A stretch of 64,000 bases of DNA from Arthrobacter sp. MYb229. Its GTDB lineage: Bacteria > Actinomycetota > Actinomycetes > Actinomycetales > Micrococcaceae. The translations under genes were made by a program, and so were the position numbers. The stretch spans positions 558,001-622,000 of the forward strand of contig NZ_PCPS01000002.1 in NCBI RefSeq assembly GCF_002975405.1, written 5' to 3'. This document shows, piece by piece, positions 7,964-16,630 of the stretch (position 1 is the first letter of the stretch; the number at the start of each line of letters is the position of its first letter). Below the pieces are notes generated by a model. The model was not told the DNA's origin and did no database searches. It worked only from the letters and a program-made list of their open reading frames with translations.

Positions 7964-8977
7964 GTGGGTATTCGCCTTCAGGACGTTGCTGCAGCCGCAG
8001 GTGTGTCAATGTCTACGGCTTCAAAGGCACTTAATGATCGCGGGGACGTCAGTGAATCCGTGCGTCGAAAAATTGCGGCAATTGCCGAAGACCTGGAATA
8101 TGCGCCCCGCCCTCGTTCGAAAGCGAACAATGGAAGCAAGCGAGTGGTTATCGTGTTCGATCACTTCGACAGCCCTTATGCGGCAACGGTGCTGAATGGG
8201 GCGATCCGCGCTGCGAAGCGTGCTGGGGTGGACCTGGTGAATACCTGTATCGAGGGGGAGGCTCGGGGGCACGATGTGCTGTCGATGGCTTGGCTTCGCG
8301 AGCAGGTGAAGAGCGGCGTGGCCGGGTTGATTCTTGTTACGACCTTCCTGGAGGACAGCAAGGTCCGCTGGTGCCGGAGTCATGAACTGCCGGTGATCGT
8401 CATTGACCCCTCCGCCCCCAATGCGGAGCATATGGTCTCCATCGGGGCCACCAACTGGCAAGGTGGAAAGCAGGCAACCGAGCATCTGCTTGCTCTGGGC
8501 CACCGAAGAATCGGATTCGCTAGCGGCCCGCGTCATTCCGTGCCGGCAGGCGAGCGATTGCAAGGCTTCCGCACCGCAATGCAAGAAGCCGCCGTTCCTG
8601 TTGATGAATCCCTTATTGCCGGCGGTAGCTTCAGGCCTGAATCTGGACGTGCCGCAGCGTTGAAAATGCTGCATGCAAAGAACCCTCCGACTGCGATCTT
8701 TGCGGTTTCGGATGATGTGGCATTGGGTGTGCTGCGTGCGGCGGAGGAACTGGGCGTTGGAATTCCTCAGAAGCTCAGCGTGGTTGGCTTTGACGATGTA
8801 GCTGCTGCGTTGTGGATGTCTCCGCCGTTGACCACGGTGCGCCAGCCATTGGATTCCATGGGGCAAATTGCCGTGGAGCGGCTGCTGGCGTTGGTCGATG
8901 ATCCGGGCAGATTTGCCCACCCTTTTCAGTTGGAGACCAAGCTCGTTGTCCGCGAATCAACAGCCTCTTTGAAATAG
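7964..8977 (+). CDS. LacI family transcriptional regulator (BxlR-like)
   Basis: A 337-residue regulator. Residues 3-24 form the LacI helix-turn-helix (IRLQDVAAAAGVSMSTASKAL), followed by the hinge helix and a periplasmic-binding-protein-like sensor domain with the typical RIGFASG and VVGFDDV segments. The start is GTG 7964, fixed by a near-ideal AGGAGGTGG ribosome site at 7951-7959. It is divergent from the sugar import operon and two identical palindromes lie between, so it most likely represses both until the imported sugar appears. Confidence 0.92.
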   Translation: MGIRLQDVAAAAGVSMSTASKALNDRGDVSESVRRKIAAIAEDLEYAPRPRSKANNGSKRVVIVFDHFDSPYAATVLNGAIRAAKRAGVDLVNTCIEGEARGHDVLSMAWLREQVKSGVAGLILVTTFLEDSKVRWCRSHELPVIVIDPSAPNAEHMVSIGATNWQGGKQATEHLLALGHRRIGFASGPRHSVPAGERLQGFRTAMQEAAVPVDESLIAGGSFRPESGRAAALKMLHAKNPPTAIFAVSDDVALGVLRAAEELGVGIPQKLSVVGFDDVAAALWMSPPLTTVRQPLDSMGQIAVERLLALVDDPGRFAHPFQLETKLVVRESTASLK

Positions 8978-9223
8978 CGGCGCAAGCTATCGAGCGGGAG
9001 TTTTGATGGGTGTTGTCCGGTCGCGTCCGCGGGGAGCCGGCGCCAAGCGTGCGCAGATATTCACCGAGAATTCGGAAGAAATTAATGATTGGCAAAAATC
9101 AATCGCAAGGATGATCTTCACTGTCGGCAGCACGGGCTAGACTGACATTCGCGCTCGAAACACCCTGCCTTTAATCCGAAGGTGCAGGATGCTTCGGTGC
9201 AGATGGAGTAAGGACAAAACCTC

Positions 9224-10957
9224 ATGCTTCTGAAGATCATCCTCAGACACAGCAAACCCTACGCCGGCTGGATCACCGCCGTCGTCATCTTGCAGCTGGC
9301 CACCACGATCGCCACGCTGTATCTACCCAGCCTGAACGCCAAGATCATCGACACCGGTGTGGTCAATGCCGATGTCGACTACATCTGGCGGACCGGCGGA
9401 ATCATGCTCGTGGTCGCCTTCATCCAGGTTGCCACGGCGATCGGCGCCGTGTACTTCGGGGCCAAGACCTCGATGAGCGTCGGCCGGGACATCCGTCAAT
9501 CGGTGTTCGAGAAGGTCTCCACCTTCTCCGCCCAAGACGTGAACAAATTCGGTGCCGCCACGCTGATCACCCGCGGCACCAACGACGTGCAGCAAGTGCA
9601 GATGCTCACCTTGATGGCGCTGAACTTCATGATCACCGCGCCGATCATGTCCATCGGCGGCGTGGTCATGGCCATCCGCGAGGATCCGGGATTGTCCTGG
9701 CTCGTCTGGGTTGCAGTTCCCCTGGTGCTGGTTGTCGTCGGCATCCTGGTGATCAAGCTGATGCCGCTGTTCCGCGATATGCAAAAGCGCATCGACGGGA
9801 TCAACGGCGTGCTGCGCGAGCAGATCACCGGTATCCGCGTGGTGCGCGCGTTCGTGCGCGAGCAGCATGAAACCGAACGCTATGCCGATGCCAACCAGAA
9901 GCTGACCATCCTCGGGGTCAAGGTCGGCAATCTGTTTGTGCTGATGTTCCCCGCCATTTCGATGATCCTGCACCTGTCCACCGCGGCCGTGCTGTGGTTC
10001 GGCGGGCATCGCGTGGACAACGGCCAGGTGGAAGTCGGTGCGCTGACCGCATTCCTGCAGTACCTGCTCCAGATCCTGATGGCGGTCATGATGGGTACCT
10101 TCATGGCCATGATGGTCCCGCGTGCGATGGTTTCCGCAGACCGCATCGGCGAGGTGCTCGACAGCGATCCGAGCATGGTCGACGCGGCGAACAACGGCAT
10201 CGCGCTGCCCACCCCGGGCACCGTTGAATTCCGCAACGTCAGTTTCGGCTACCCCGGTGCGGACGCACCGGTGCTCTCTGACGTGTCATTCCTCGCCAAG
10301 CCCGGCCAGACGACCGCGATCATCGGGTCCACCGGCTCGGGCAAGACCACCTTGCTGAACCTGATCCCGCGGCTCTACGACACCACCGAGGGTCAGGTGC
10401 TCATCGGCGGCATTCCGGTGCGCGAGCTAGGCCGCGAGCTGCTCTCGGAGAATATTTCGGCAGTTCCGCAGCGCCCCTACCTGTTCTCCGGAACCGTGGC
10501 CAGCAACCTGCGCTTCGGCGCCCAGCAGGCCAGCGAAGAAGAACTCTGGGAAGCGCTGCGCATCGCCCAGGCGGATGATTTTGTCGCCGCCCGCGATGAG
10601 CAGCTCGACTCCAGGATCTCCCAGGGCGGCACCAACGTCTCCGGCGGCCAGCGCCAGCGCCTATGCATCGCCCGCGCGCTGGCCGCGAAACCCAATACCT
10701 ACCTCTTTGACGATTCGTTCTCCGCCTTGGACGTGAGCACCGACGCCAAGCTGCGTGCGGCGCTGGACGAGCCGACCAAGGACGCCGCGGTAATCATCGT
10801 TGCCCAGCGCGTGTCAACCATTACCGGGGCAGACCAGATCCTGGTGCTGGAGCATGGGGCGATCGTTGCCCGAGGCACTCACGAAGAACTTCTTCAGTCC
10901 TCGGAAACCTACCAAGAAATTGTTTCATCCCAGCTCAGTGCGGAGGAGGTGGCCTAA
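9224..10957 (+). CDS. Heterodimeric ABC exporter, subunit with degenerate catalytic residue
   Basis: A 577-residue half-transporter: six membrane spans (roughly residues 15-290) fused to an ATPase. Walker A GSTGSGKT is at 368-375, signature VSGGQ at 472-476, and Walker B ends YLFDD at 496-497, so the usual catalytic glutamate is Asp497. That is the hallmark of the non-canonical subunit in TM287/288 and LmrCD-type multidrug exporters. The partner gene starts on the base after its stop codon (TAA-ATG), so they form one transcription and translation unit. Substrate unknown; drugs or lipids are typical for the family. Confidence 0.92.
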   Translation: MLLKIILRHSKPYAGWITAVVILQLATTIATLYLPSLNAKIIDTGVVNADVDYIWRTGGIMLVVAFIQVATAIGAVYFGAKTSMSVGRDIRQSVFEKVSTFSAQDVNKFGAATLITRGTNDVQQVQMLTLMALNFMITAPIMSIGGVVMAIREDPGLSWLVWVAVPLVLVVVGILVIKLMPLFRDMQKRIDGINGVLREQITGIRVVRAFVREQHETERYADANQKLTILGVKVGNLFVLMFPAISMILHLSTAAVLWFGGHRVDNGQVEVGALTAFLQYLLQILMAVMMGTFMAMMVPRAMVSADRIGEVLDSDPSMVDAANNGIALPTPGTVEFRNVSFGYPGADAPVLSDVSFLAKPGQTTAIIGSTGSGKTTLLNLIPRLYDTTEGQVLIGGIPVRELGRELLSENISAVPQRPYLFSGTVASNLRFGAQQASEEELWEALRIAQADDFVAARDEQLDSRISQGGTNVSGGQRQRLCIARALAAKPNTYLFDDSFSALDVSTDAKLRAALDEPTKDAAVIIVAQRVSTITGADQILVLEHGAIVARGTHEELLQSSETYQEIVSSQLSAEEVA

Positions 10958-13051
10958 ATGGCAGCGAAGAAAAAAGGCGGCGAGAAGCTCGCCGAAGTCG
11001 ATGCGGCCCTCGCCGAGGTAGACGAGTTCGAGGTGGCCGCGGCCTCCGGAGGCTGGGAGGAAACCCCGGTGCGCAAGGCCGAGCACTTCTGGCCTTCGGC
11101 CAAGCGGCTCATCGGCCTGATGGGCCCCTACAAGGTGGGCATGAGCGTGGTCTTCGCGCTGATCACCGTGTATGTGGTGCTCTCGGTGATTGCACCGCGG
11201 ATCCTGGGCCGCGCCATGGACGTGATCTTCGCCGGGCTGATCGGCAAGGACATGCAACTGCCCGCGGGAACCACCGCCGAGCAGGTCATTCAGGGGATGC
11301 GCGATGCCGGGCAGGACTCCCAGGCGGACATGCTCTCCCGGGTGGAATTTGTCCCCGGGCAGGGCATCGATTTCGCCCAGCTCTCGCAGTACATCCTGAT
11401 CGTGCTGGCCATGTACTTCGTGGCCTCGATCTTCTCCTGGGTCTCGGGCTGGCTGTTGAACAAGCTAGTCATGAAGGTGGTCTACAACCTGCGCAAGGAT
11501 GTGGAAGACAAGATCAACAGGCTTCCGCTGAACTACTTCGACAGCCGGCAGCGCGGGGACATCCTCTCCCGCGTGACCAACGACGTGGACAACATCCAGA
11601 ATGCCTTGCAGCAGGCGCTGAGCCAGCTGGTCCAGGCGCTGATGACCGTCATCGGCATCGTGATCATGATGTTCGTGGTCTCCTGGCAGCTGGCGCTCAT
11701 TGCCCTGGTGGCGCTGCCGCTGTCCGGCGTGGGCGCAGGCATTATCGGCTCCAAGGCGCAGAAGCTGTTCACCGCGCAGTGGAAGAACACCGGTGCGCTC
11801 AACGGGCAGATCGAAGAGTCCTTCTCCGGCCATGAGCTGATGAAGGTCTTCGGCCGCGAGGACGACATGGTGGAGCGCTTCACCACGCGCAACGAAGAGT
11901 TGTACAAGGCGAGCTTCGGCGCGCAGTTCGTCTCCGGCATGATCATGCCGGTGATGAACTTCGTGTCCTACCTGTCCTACGTGGGCATCGCGGTAGTCGG
12001 CGGGTTGCGCGTGGCTTCCGGGTCGATGTCTCTGGGCGATGCCACCGCATTCATCCAGTACTCGCGAGAGTTCACCCAGCCGCTGGGCCAGATTGCCGGC
12101 GTCGCGAATATGCTGCAGTCCGGCGTCGCCTCGGCCGAGCGCACCTTCGAACTGCTGGACGCCGACGAGCAGGATCCAGAAGATGCCCAGCGCCAGCTTC
12201 CGGAACGCACCGACGGGCACGTCTCCTTCGAAAATGTGAGCTTCTCCTACAATCGGGAGCAGCCGCTGATCGAGGACCTGTCCTTCGAGGCGGACCCGGG
12301 GCACACCGTGGCCATCGTCGGTCCTACCGGCGCGGGCAAGACCACGCTGGTGAACCTGGTGATGCGGTTCTACGAGCTGAACTCGGGCCGGATCATGCTG
12401 GACAACGTCAACGTCACCCAGCTGTCCCGCGCGGATCTTCGCTCGAAGGTTGGCATGGTGCTGCAGGATGCGTGGCTGTTCGGCGGATCCATTATGGAAA
12501 ACATCCGCTATGGCCGGCTGGACGCCACGGATGAGGAAGTCATCGAGGCCGCGAAGGCGACCTTCGTGGACCGCTTCGTGCGTGCCCTGCCGGACGGTTA
12601 TGACACGCTCATCGACGAAGAGGGCACCAACGTGTCCGCCGGTGAGAAGCAGCTGATCACTATCGCCCGCGCGTTCGTGGCGAACCCTTCGCTGCTGATC
12701 CTGGACGAGGCTACTTCGTCGGTGGATACGCGTACGGAGGTGCTGGTGCAGCGGGCCATGGCGGCGCTGCGCAGCGACCGAACCAGCTTCGTGATTGCCC
12801 ACCGCCTGTCCACCATCCGTGACGCGGACACCATCTTGGTGATGGAAGCGGGCAAGATTGTGGAGCAGGGCAACCATGAGGAACTGCTGGCTACCCAGGG
12901 TGCTTACTACAACCTGTACCAGTCGCAGTTTGCCGGGCCGGCCGAGGATGTGGATGCGAATCCGGATACCGCCGCGGTTCCGGTCACCGGTGGCGTACCT
13001 GTTGCGGGCGCCGTGACGCCGGAAGCTACCGGCAAGGACGAGAAAAACTAG
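10958..13051 (+). CDS. Heterodimeric ABC exporter, catalytically canonical subunit
   Basis: A 697-residue half-transporter with an N-terminal cytoplasmic extension of about 60 residues, six spans and an ATPase. Walker A GPTGAGKT is at 455-462 and Walker B LDEATS has the intact catalytic Glu584. Its signature is degenerate, VSAGE (559-563) instead of LSGGQ. Combined with the Asp497 of the partner, one composite ATP site (partner Walker motifs plus this signature) should be inactive and the other active. A periplasmic-side insertion of about 60 residues follows the first span, and the C-terminus has a 35-residue low-complexity tail rich in Val, Ala and Thr. Confidence 0.92.
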   Translation: MAAKKKGGEKLAEVDAALAEVDEFEVAAASGGWEETPVRKAEHFWPSAKRLIGLMGPYKVGMSVVFALITVYVVLSVIAPRILGRAMDVIFAGLIGKDMQLPAGTTAEQVIQGMRDAGQDSQADMLSRVEFVPGQGIDFAQLSQYILIVLAMYFVASIFSWVSGWLLNKLVMKVVYNLRKDVEDKINRLPLNYFDSRQRGDILSRVTNDVDNIQNALQQALSQLVQALMTVIGIVIMMFVVSWQLALIALVALPLSGVGAGIIGSKAQKLFTAQWKNTGALNGQIEESFSGHELMKVFGREDDMVERFTTRNEELYKASFGAQFVSGMIMPVMNFVSYLSYVGIAVVGGLRVASGSMSLGDATAFIQYSREFTQPLGQIAGVANMLQSGVASAERTFELLDADEQDPEDAQRQLPERTDGHVSFENVSFSYNREQPLIEDLSFEADPGHTVAIVGPTGAGKTTLVNLVMRFYELNSGRIMLDNVNVTQLSRADLRSKVGMVLQDAWLFGGSIMENIRYGRLDATDEEVIEAAKATFVDRFVRALPDGYDTLIDEEGTNVSAGEKQLITIARAFVANPSLLILDEATSSVDTRTEVLVQRAMAALRSDRTSFVIAHRLSTIRDADTILVMEAGKIVEQGNHEELLATQGAYYNLYQSQFAGPAEDVDANPDTAAVPVTGGVPVAGAVTPEATGKDEKN

Positions 13052-13068
13052 GTCGTCGCACGGAGCAG

Positions 13069-13118
13069 GTGGCCCATTTCCTCGAAGGAATTCTTCGGAG
13101 AAATGGGCCACTTTTCTT
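13069..13118 (+). terminator. Rho-independent terminator of the ABC exporter operon
   Basis: Arms GTGGCCCATTTC (13069-13080) and GAAATGGGCCAC (13100-13111) are perfectly complementary, with a partly self-complementary loop, followed by TTTTCTT. It sits 18 bases after the exporter stop. Confidence 0.85.
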
Positions 13119-13269
13119 ATGGGAAAATCCGCTAACAGGGCCTGATGGTCGGGGCTTGCGTGTGGGTCTGGCGTCCCATCGTTGGGTGTGCCGCGCGTTG
13201 GGCCGTCTCACAACGCAGCGCGCCCCCGGCCTGCAGCGGCTCGCCGCTGGTACTGATGCCCCAGCCGCA

Positions 13270-13983
13270 GCCCAGCGCCGTGAGCAGGGTTGCGACTGAG
13301 TCATCGGCAAAGGAGCTTACCTGCTATCGCTTACTGCTTCGCCGGTATCCAGGCAGCGCCGGTTGCCAGCTCGAAACCCATATCCGTTCAGGCTGCTCGC
13401 CATCCCTTTCCGCACCGAAGCAAGCCGAACTGCTCAGTGGCCAAGCCGAACGCTTGTGTGCCGAATCGATTCGGGAATTAGGACCAAAGCTGGCCAACGA
13501 TAAAACTCTGGATGCGGTGATCGTGGCAGCCCAAGGCAATAAGCGCCAGTGGGTTTCCCCGCCCGGCGACGAGTTCGCGGATCAAAAGACCGAAGGGTTT
13601 ACCGCCCTCTGGAGTTCATGGACCGACAAGGGCAAGATAGTTGCGGTTTTGCAGGAAGTTCCTCGACTTGGCAACAAGAATGTGCCCACATGCGTGGCCG
13701 CGAATCCCAATGACCCGCAGTCTTGCTCCGTTGCTCGCGTCCAGGGGGGCTATCCATTCGGCACAACCTGAAGAAGGCATTGGACAGCGAAACCGTTCCG
13801 GAAGGTATCGTTCATGCTGACCTGACGAACGGTATCTGCACCGCGGAGCGTTGCTTTGCGGTCATTGGCTCTTTGCTTACCTACTTCGACCAGTCGAATC
13901 TGTCTCAAGATTTTGCTCGTTCGCTCGCTCCCGAGCTCGGCAAAGAACTAGCCAAGGATCCGCTCATCGCCGCAGCCAAGTAG
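13270..13983 (+). pseudogene. Decayed acyltransferase-3/SGNH protein, C-terminal SGNH domain remnant
   Basis: Three reading frames in succession carry pieces of one OafA-type SGNH domain. Around 13290-13360 frame 3 has a SHRQRSLPAIAY segment, like the GDSH block; the preceding Asp codon is separated by two extra bases. From about 13340 frame 2 has ETHIRSGCSPSLSA, then LDAVIVAAQG and GKIVAVLQEVPR followed by a CV..NPNDPQSC stretch. Near 13760 it shifts to frame 1, which ends with a C..ERCFAVIGSLLTYFDQSNLS segment matching the conserved C...C..VIG....D..HLS end. At least two frameshifts and loss of the membrane acyltransferase half make it non-functional. The intact ancestor would have O-acylated a surface glycan. 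Confidence 0.72.
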
Positions 13984-14339
13984 GTTCTCGTTCATTTGGC
14001 TAGGCCAGTAAAGGAAGAATCAACGAGTTGAAAACGCTTCTCGCGTAAATTCCGAAAGCTAGCGGACTTGCTGCGGTGCTCAGCGATTACCGAGACGCAG
14101 CTGCACAGGTCATTGGCTAAACCGCCGGAATTCTAGGCGTGGCAGGATTCAGCAGACAACACCGGGCTGAGACCGGCGGATTCATGTCAGCTTGGTTGGT
14201 TCCTCACCGGTAAAGACCGAAAGCTGCGTATCTGCTCCGCGAATTCGGATTTCTGTCCGAGCTTTGCTTCAAGTGAAAGCTCGCGCTGCGGCCCTTCGAC
14301 TTCCCGGCGTGCTCCAGGGCTTTGGAGAGAATGAGTTCA
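13984..14339. other. Intergenic region without a recognisable gene
   Basis: I see no credible reading frame, hairpin terminator or RNA here. It lies between the acyltransferase remnant and the DUF4287 gene and may be further decayed sequence. Confidence 0.5.
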
Positions 14340-14633
14340 TTAAGTGGCGTTTGGGTTTGTAGCTTTGCCATCCAGCCACAATGTATTACTGGCATCTGCG
14401 TGTACTCCGCCGCTAGCAACATGCTTGTCGCTGATTTGTGTACCTTTGGTGATCACATGAACCATGGCCATGGCATGGCCGCGCCCCAATCCATGTTCTT
14501 CCTTGAGCCACTGGATAATCGGAGTCGCTTTGGTGGCGGAACCGAATCCACGGTCTGTTGCCTGTGCTAACAGCTGCCGTGGAGTGAGCCCTGTCTTGGT
14601 TTCAATCGTATCGAGGTAGGCCTGAAATGACAT
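14340..14633 (-). CDS. DUF4287 domain-containing protein
   Basis: A 97-residue soluble protein that is almost entirely the DUF4287 domain, recognised from SFQAYLDTIETKTGLTPRQL, IIQWLKEEHGLGRGHAMA and the closing LWLDGKA. ATG 14633 matches the usual family start and has GAAGG upstream; the open frame continues to 14699 without a better start. The function of the family is not established. It stands alone, flanked by intergenic DNA on both sides. Confidence 0.82.
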   Translation of the reverse strand: MSFQAYLDTIETKTGLTPRQLLAQATDRGFGSATKATPIIQWLKEEHGLGRGHAMAMVHVITKGTQISDKHVASGGVHADASNTLWLDGKATNPNAT

Positions 14634-14673
14634 GTGGTTGCCTTCGCAGTGAAGAGGAACGTGGGTTTTCAAC

Positions 14674-14907
14674 CTATACCGAGGAAATATGGACGACAAG
14701 GGCTAAGCCAACAGTTCGCAGTCGTTCCTCAGAACATTGTGCGCGCTTTTTGATCGGTTCATAGCATTTCCTCTTGGCATCGTCCGCCGCAACTGTTGCG
14801 CCCAGGCCAAGGGGCCGCGCCACCGTATTAACGAATTCTGCTGGTGCACCAGAACGATTCGTAGATTTTTTGCCAATTGTTTCTATAATTTGTGCAGACC
14901 AACGCAT
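14674..14907 (-). CDS. Doubtful small open frame, hypothetical
   Basis: A 77-residue frame without recognisable domain. It lies just upstream of the DUF4287 gene on the same strand but overlaps the likely aquaporin promoter on the other strand. AGGAGGAATT occurs upstream but too far from the ATG. It is listed only because nothing else explains 14634-14952; it may be chance. Confidence 0.15.
   Translation of the reverse strand: MRWSAQIIETIGKKSTNRSGAPAEFVNTVARPLGLGATVAADDAKRKCYEPIKKRAQCSEERLRTVGLALVVHISSV
14884..14889 (+). promoter_or_regulatory. Candidate -10 element of aqpZ
   Basis: A perfect TATAAT lies 64 bases before the aquaporin start in an AT-rich patch. No good -35 hexamer is found at 16-18 bases. 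Confidence 0.35.
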
Positions 14908-14952
14908 AGACTGTGGCTATCTGGCGACAATTCCTCCTAGAAAGAGACAAAC

Positions 14953-15705
14953 ATGTCACAGTCATCATCACCCACCATGGGCTCGCGGTTGACCGCAGAG
15001 TTCCTGGGCACTTTCGTTCTGGTCTTCGGCGGATGCGGTTCGGCGATCTTCGCCGCCCAGGTCCTCGACGGCGACACCATCAATATGGGGATCGGTTTCC
15101 TCGGTGTAGCCCTTGCCTTTGGTCTGACCGTGCTGGTCATGGTCTACGCCGTAGGCCATATCTCCGGTGGGCACTTCAACCCAGCGGTCACCCTGGGCGC
15201 TGCACTGGCCAAGCGGGTGGAGTGGAAGGCGGTTCCTGCATACATGATCACCCAGGTCATCGCCGCTTCGGTGGCCGGCGCCGTGCTCTTGGCCATTGCC
15301 TCCGGAAAAGACGGATTCAACGCCGCCGAGTCGGGGTTTGCCTCAAACGGCTATGCCGACCGCTCGCCGGACGGCTACTCGCTGGTCTCCGCGCTGGTTG
15401 CCGAAATCGTGCTGACCGCGATCTTCCTGTACGTGATTCTCGGATCAACCGACCGGCGTGCGCCGGCAGGTTTCGCCGGGGTTTCCATCGGCCTGTCGCT
15501 GACCCTGATTCACCTGATCTCCATCCCGATCACCAATACCTCGGTCAACCCGGCTCGGTCCTTGGGTGTTGCCTGGTTTGCCGGGCCGGAAGCACTCGGC
15601 CAGGTTTGGCTGTTCATCGTGGCCCCGCTGATCGGCGCGGCCATTGCCGGGGTGAGCTACTCGAAGATCTTCTCCGATCTGGTGACCGCCGAGGCAGCGA
15701 AGTAA
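14953..15705 (+). CDS. aqpZ: Aquaporin Z (water channel)
   Basis: A 250-residue MIP-family channel with six spans and both half-helix motifs, HFNPAVT (Asn76) and SVNPARS (Asn199). His187, Thr196 and Arg202 keep the spacing of the aromatic/arginine filter of E. coli AqpZ (His174, Thr183, Arg189), so it should pass water rather than glycerol. It is monocistronic, with a long palindrome 13 bases downstream. The Ser-rich N-terminus before [13 protein letters not shown] is slightly longer than in E. coli. Confidence 0.93.
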   Translation: MSQSSSPTMGSRLTAEFLGTFVLVFGGCGSAIFAAQVLDGDTINMGIGFLGVALAFGLTVLVMVYAVGHISGGHFNPAVTLGAALAKRVEWKAVPAYMITQVIAASVAGAVLLAIASGKDGFNAAESGFASNGYADRSPDGYSLVSALVAEIVLTAIFLYVILGSTDRRAPAGFAGVSIGLSLTLIHLISIPITNTSVNPARSLGVAWFAGPEALGQVWLFIVAPLIGAAIAGVSYSKIFSDLVTAEAAK

Positions 15706-15717
15706 CTCCTCGAATTA

Positions 15718-15758
15718 CACCGGCCGGCCACACCAAAGTTTGGTGTGGCCGGCCGGTG
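15718..15758. terminator. Perfect 41-base palindrome downstream of aqpZ
   Basis: Two exact 20-base arms (15718-15737 and 15739-15758) flank one G; the arm reads CACCGGCCGGCCACACCAAA. It is placed like a terminator for aqpZ but lacks a T-run (GGCGTTTGCG follows), and the symmetric AAAGTTT centre leaves a very small loop. Confidence 0.6.
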
Positions 15759-15855
15759 GCGTTTGCGGGTAGATTGAGTCGCTTTTCATAGGAATCAACG
15801 GCGAACCCAGGCCGTGAATGCAAGGGGCGGTGCGCTCACTGGATAGGCTAGGAAC

Positions 15856-16629
15856 ATGCAGCAGCCCCCGCCCTACCCACAGCAGTATTTCCTGCCACGC
15901 CGCAAGCAACGGGTATTCGACCCCGGAGCGATGACCCGCGGTGACTGGTGGACGGTGGGTTCCTACATCGTGTTCTTCGTCTTCGGCGGAGCGGCACTCA
16001 TTGGGCTGATCCCGGGCTACTTCACGGCCTTCGAAACCGAAGAGCAAGCCCTCTTCGGAATCAATCTGATTCTCTACACCAGCTTCTTCATCCTGGCGAT
16101 GGTCCAGTGCGGAGCGCACTTCTTCGACTCCTTTAAAACCATGAAGTACTACCCGTGGGCCAAATGGCTGATGCTTCCCGGTGGTTGGCTGCTGACGATC
16201 ATCTTCTCCGCCATCGTGACAACGATCTTTGGCGGACCGCAGATCAGCGAAAATCAGGAAGCCTTGCAGGGCATGACCACCGCCGTCCCGCTCCCGGTGA
16301 TGTTCGTAGTCACCGCGGTTTTCGGGCCCTTTGTCGAAGAGTACCTCTTCCGCCACCTGCTGATCGGCAAGCTTTCGCGCAAGCTCAATATCTGGGTGTG
16401 CGCGCTCATTTCCACCCTGGTTTTCGCCGGAATCCACTTCCTCAATGGAGGCGGAATCTCCTCGATCGTCCAGGTTCTGCCCTACCTGATGCTCGGCATT
16501 CTGATGTCCCTGGCCTACATCCTTTCGGGCAAGTCGCTGGCCTACGCTTACCTGCTGCATTTCATCAACAACGCCATGGCCCTGCTCATGCTGTACTTGG
16601 TCTACCCGCTGCTTCCGACCGGCGTCTAG
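15856..16629 (+). CDS. CPBP family intramembrane metalloprotease
   Basis: A 257-residue membrane protein with about seven spans and the CAAX-protease/bacteriocin-processing (ABI) signature: EEYLFR (Glu161, Glu162, Arg166), FAGIHFL (His194) and LLHFINN (His235). These residues form the intramembrane metal site of the Rce1-like family. The N-terminal 20 residues are Pro/Gln-rich and cytoplasmic. The substrate is unknown; family members process lipoproteins, bacteriocins or immunity factors. The MFS gene starts two bases after its stop, so the two are translationally coupled. Confidence 0.88.
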   Translation: MQQPPPYPQQYFLPRRKQRVFDPGAMTRGDWWTVGSYIVFFVFGGAALIGLIPGYFTAFETEEQALFGINLILYTSFFILAMVQCGAHFFDSFKTMKYYPWAKWLMLPGGWLLTIIFSAIVTTIFGGPQISENQEALQGMTTAVPLPVMFVVTAVFGPFVEEYLFRHLLIGKLSRKLNIWVCALISTLVFAGIHFLNGGGISSIVQVLPYLMLGILMSLAYILSGKSLAYAYLLHFINNAMALLMLYLVYPLLPTGV

Positions 16630-16630
16630 G

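Noticed and set aside
11465-13111. A 548-codon minus-strand open frame over the second ABC exporter gene
   Set aside because: Antisense shadow of a gene with intact Walker motifs; it also runs into the exporter terminator.
15718-15758. Terminal inverted repeats of an insertion element
   Set aside because: The two arms are one base apart with no gene between, and no transposase is present nearby.
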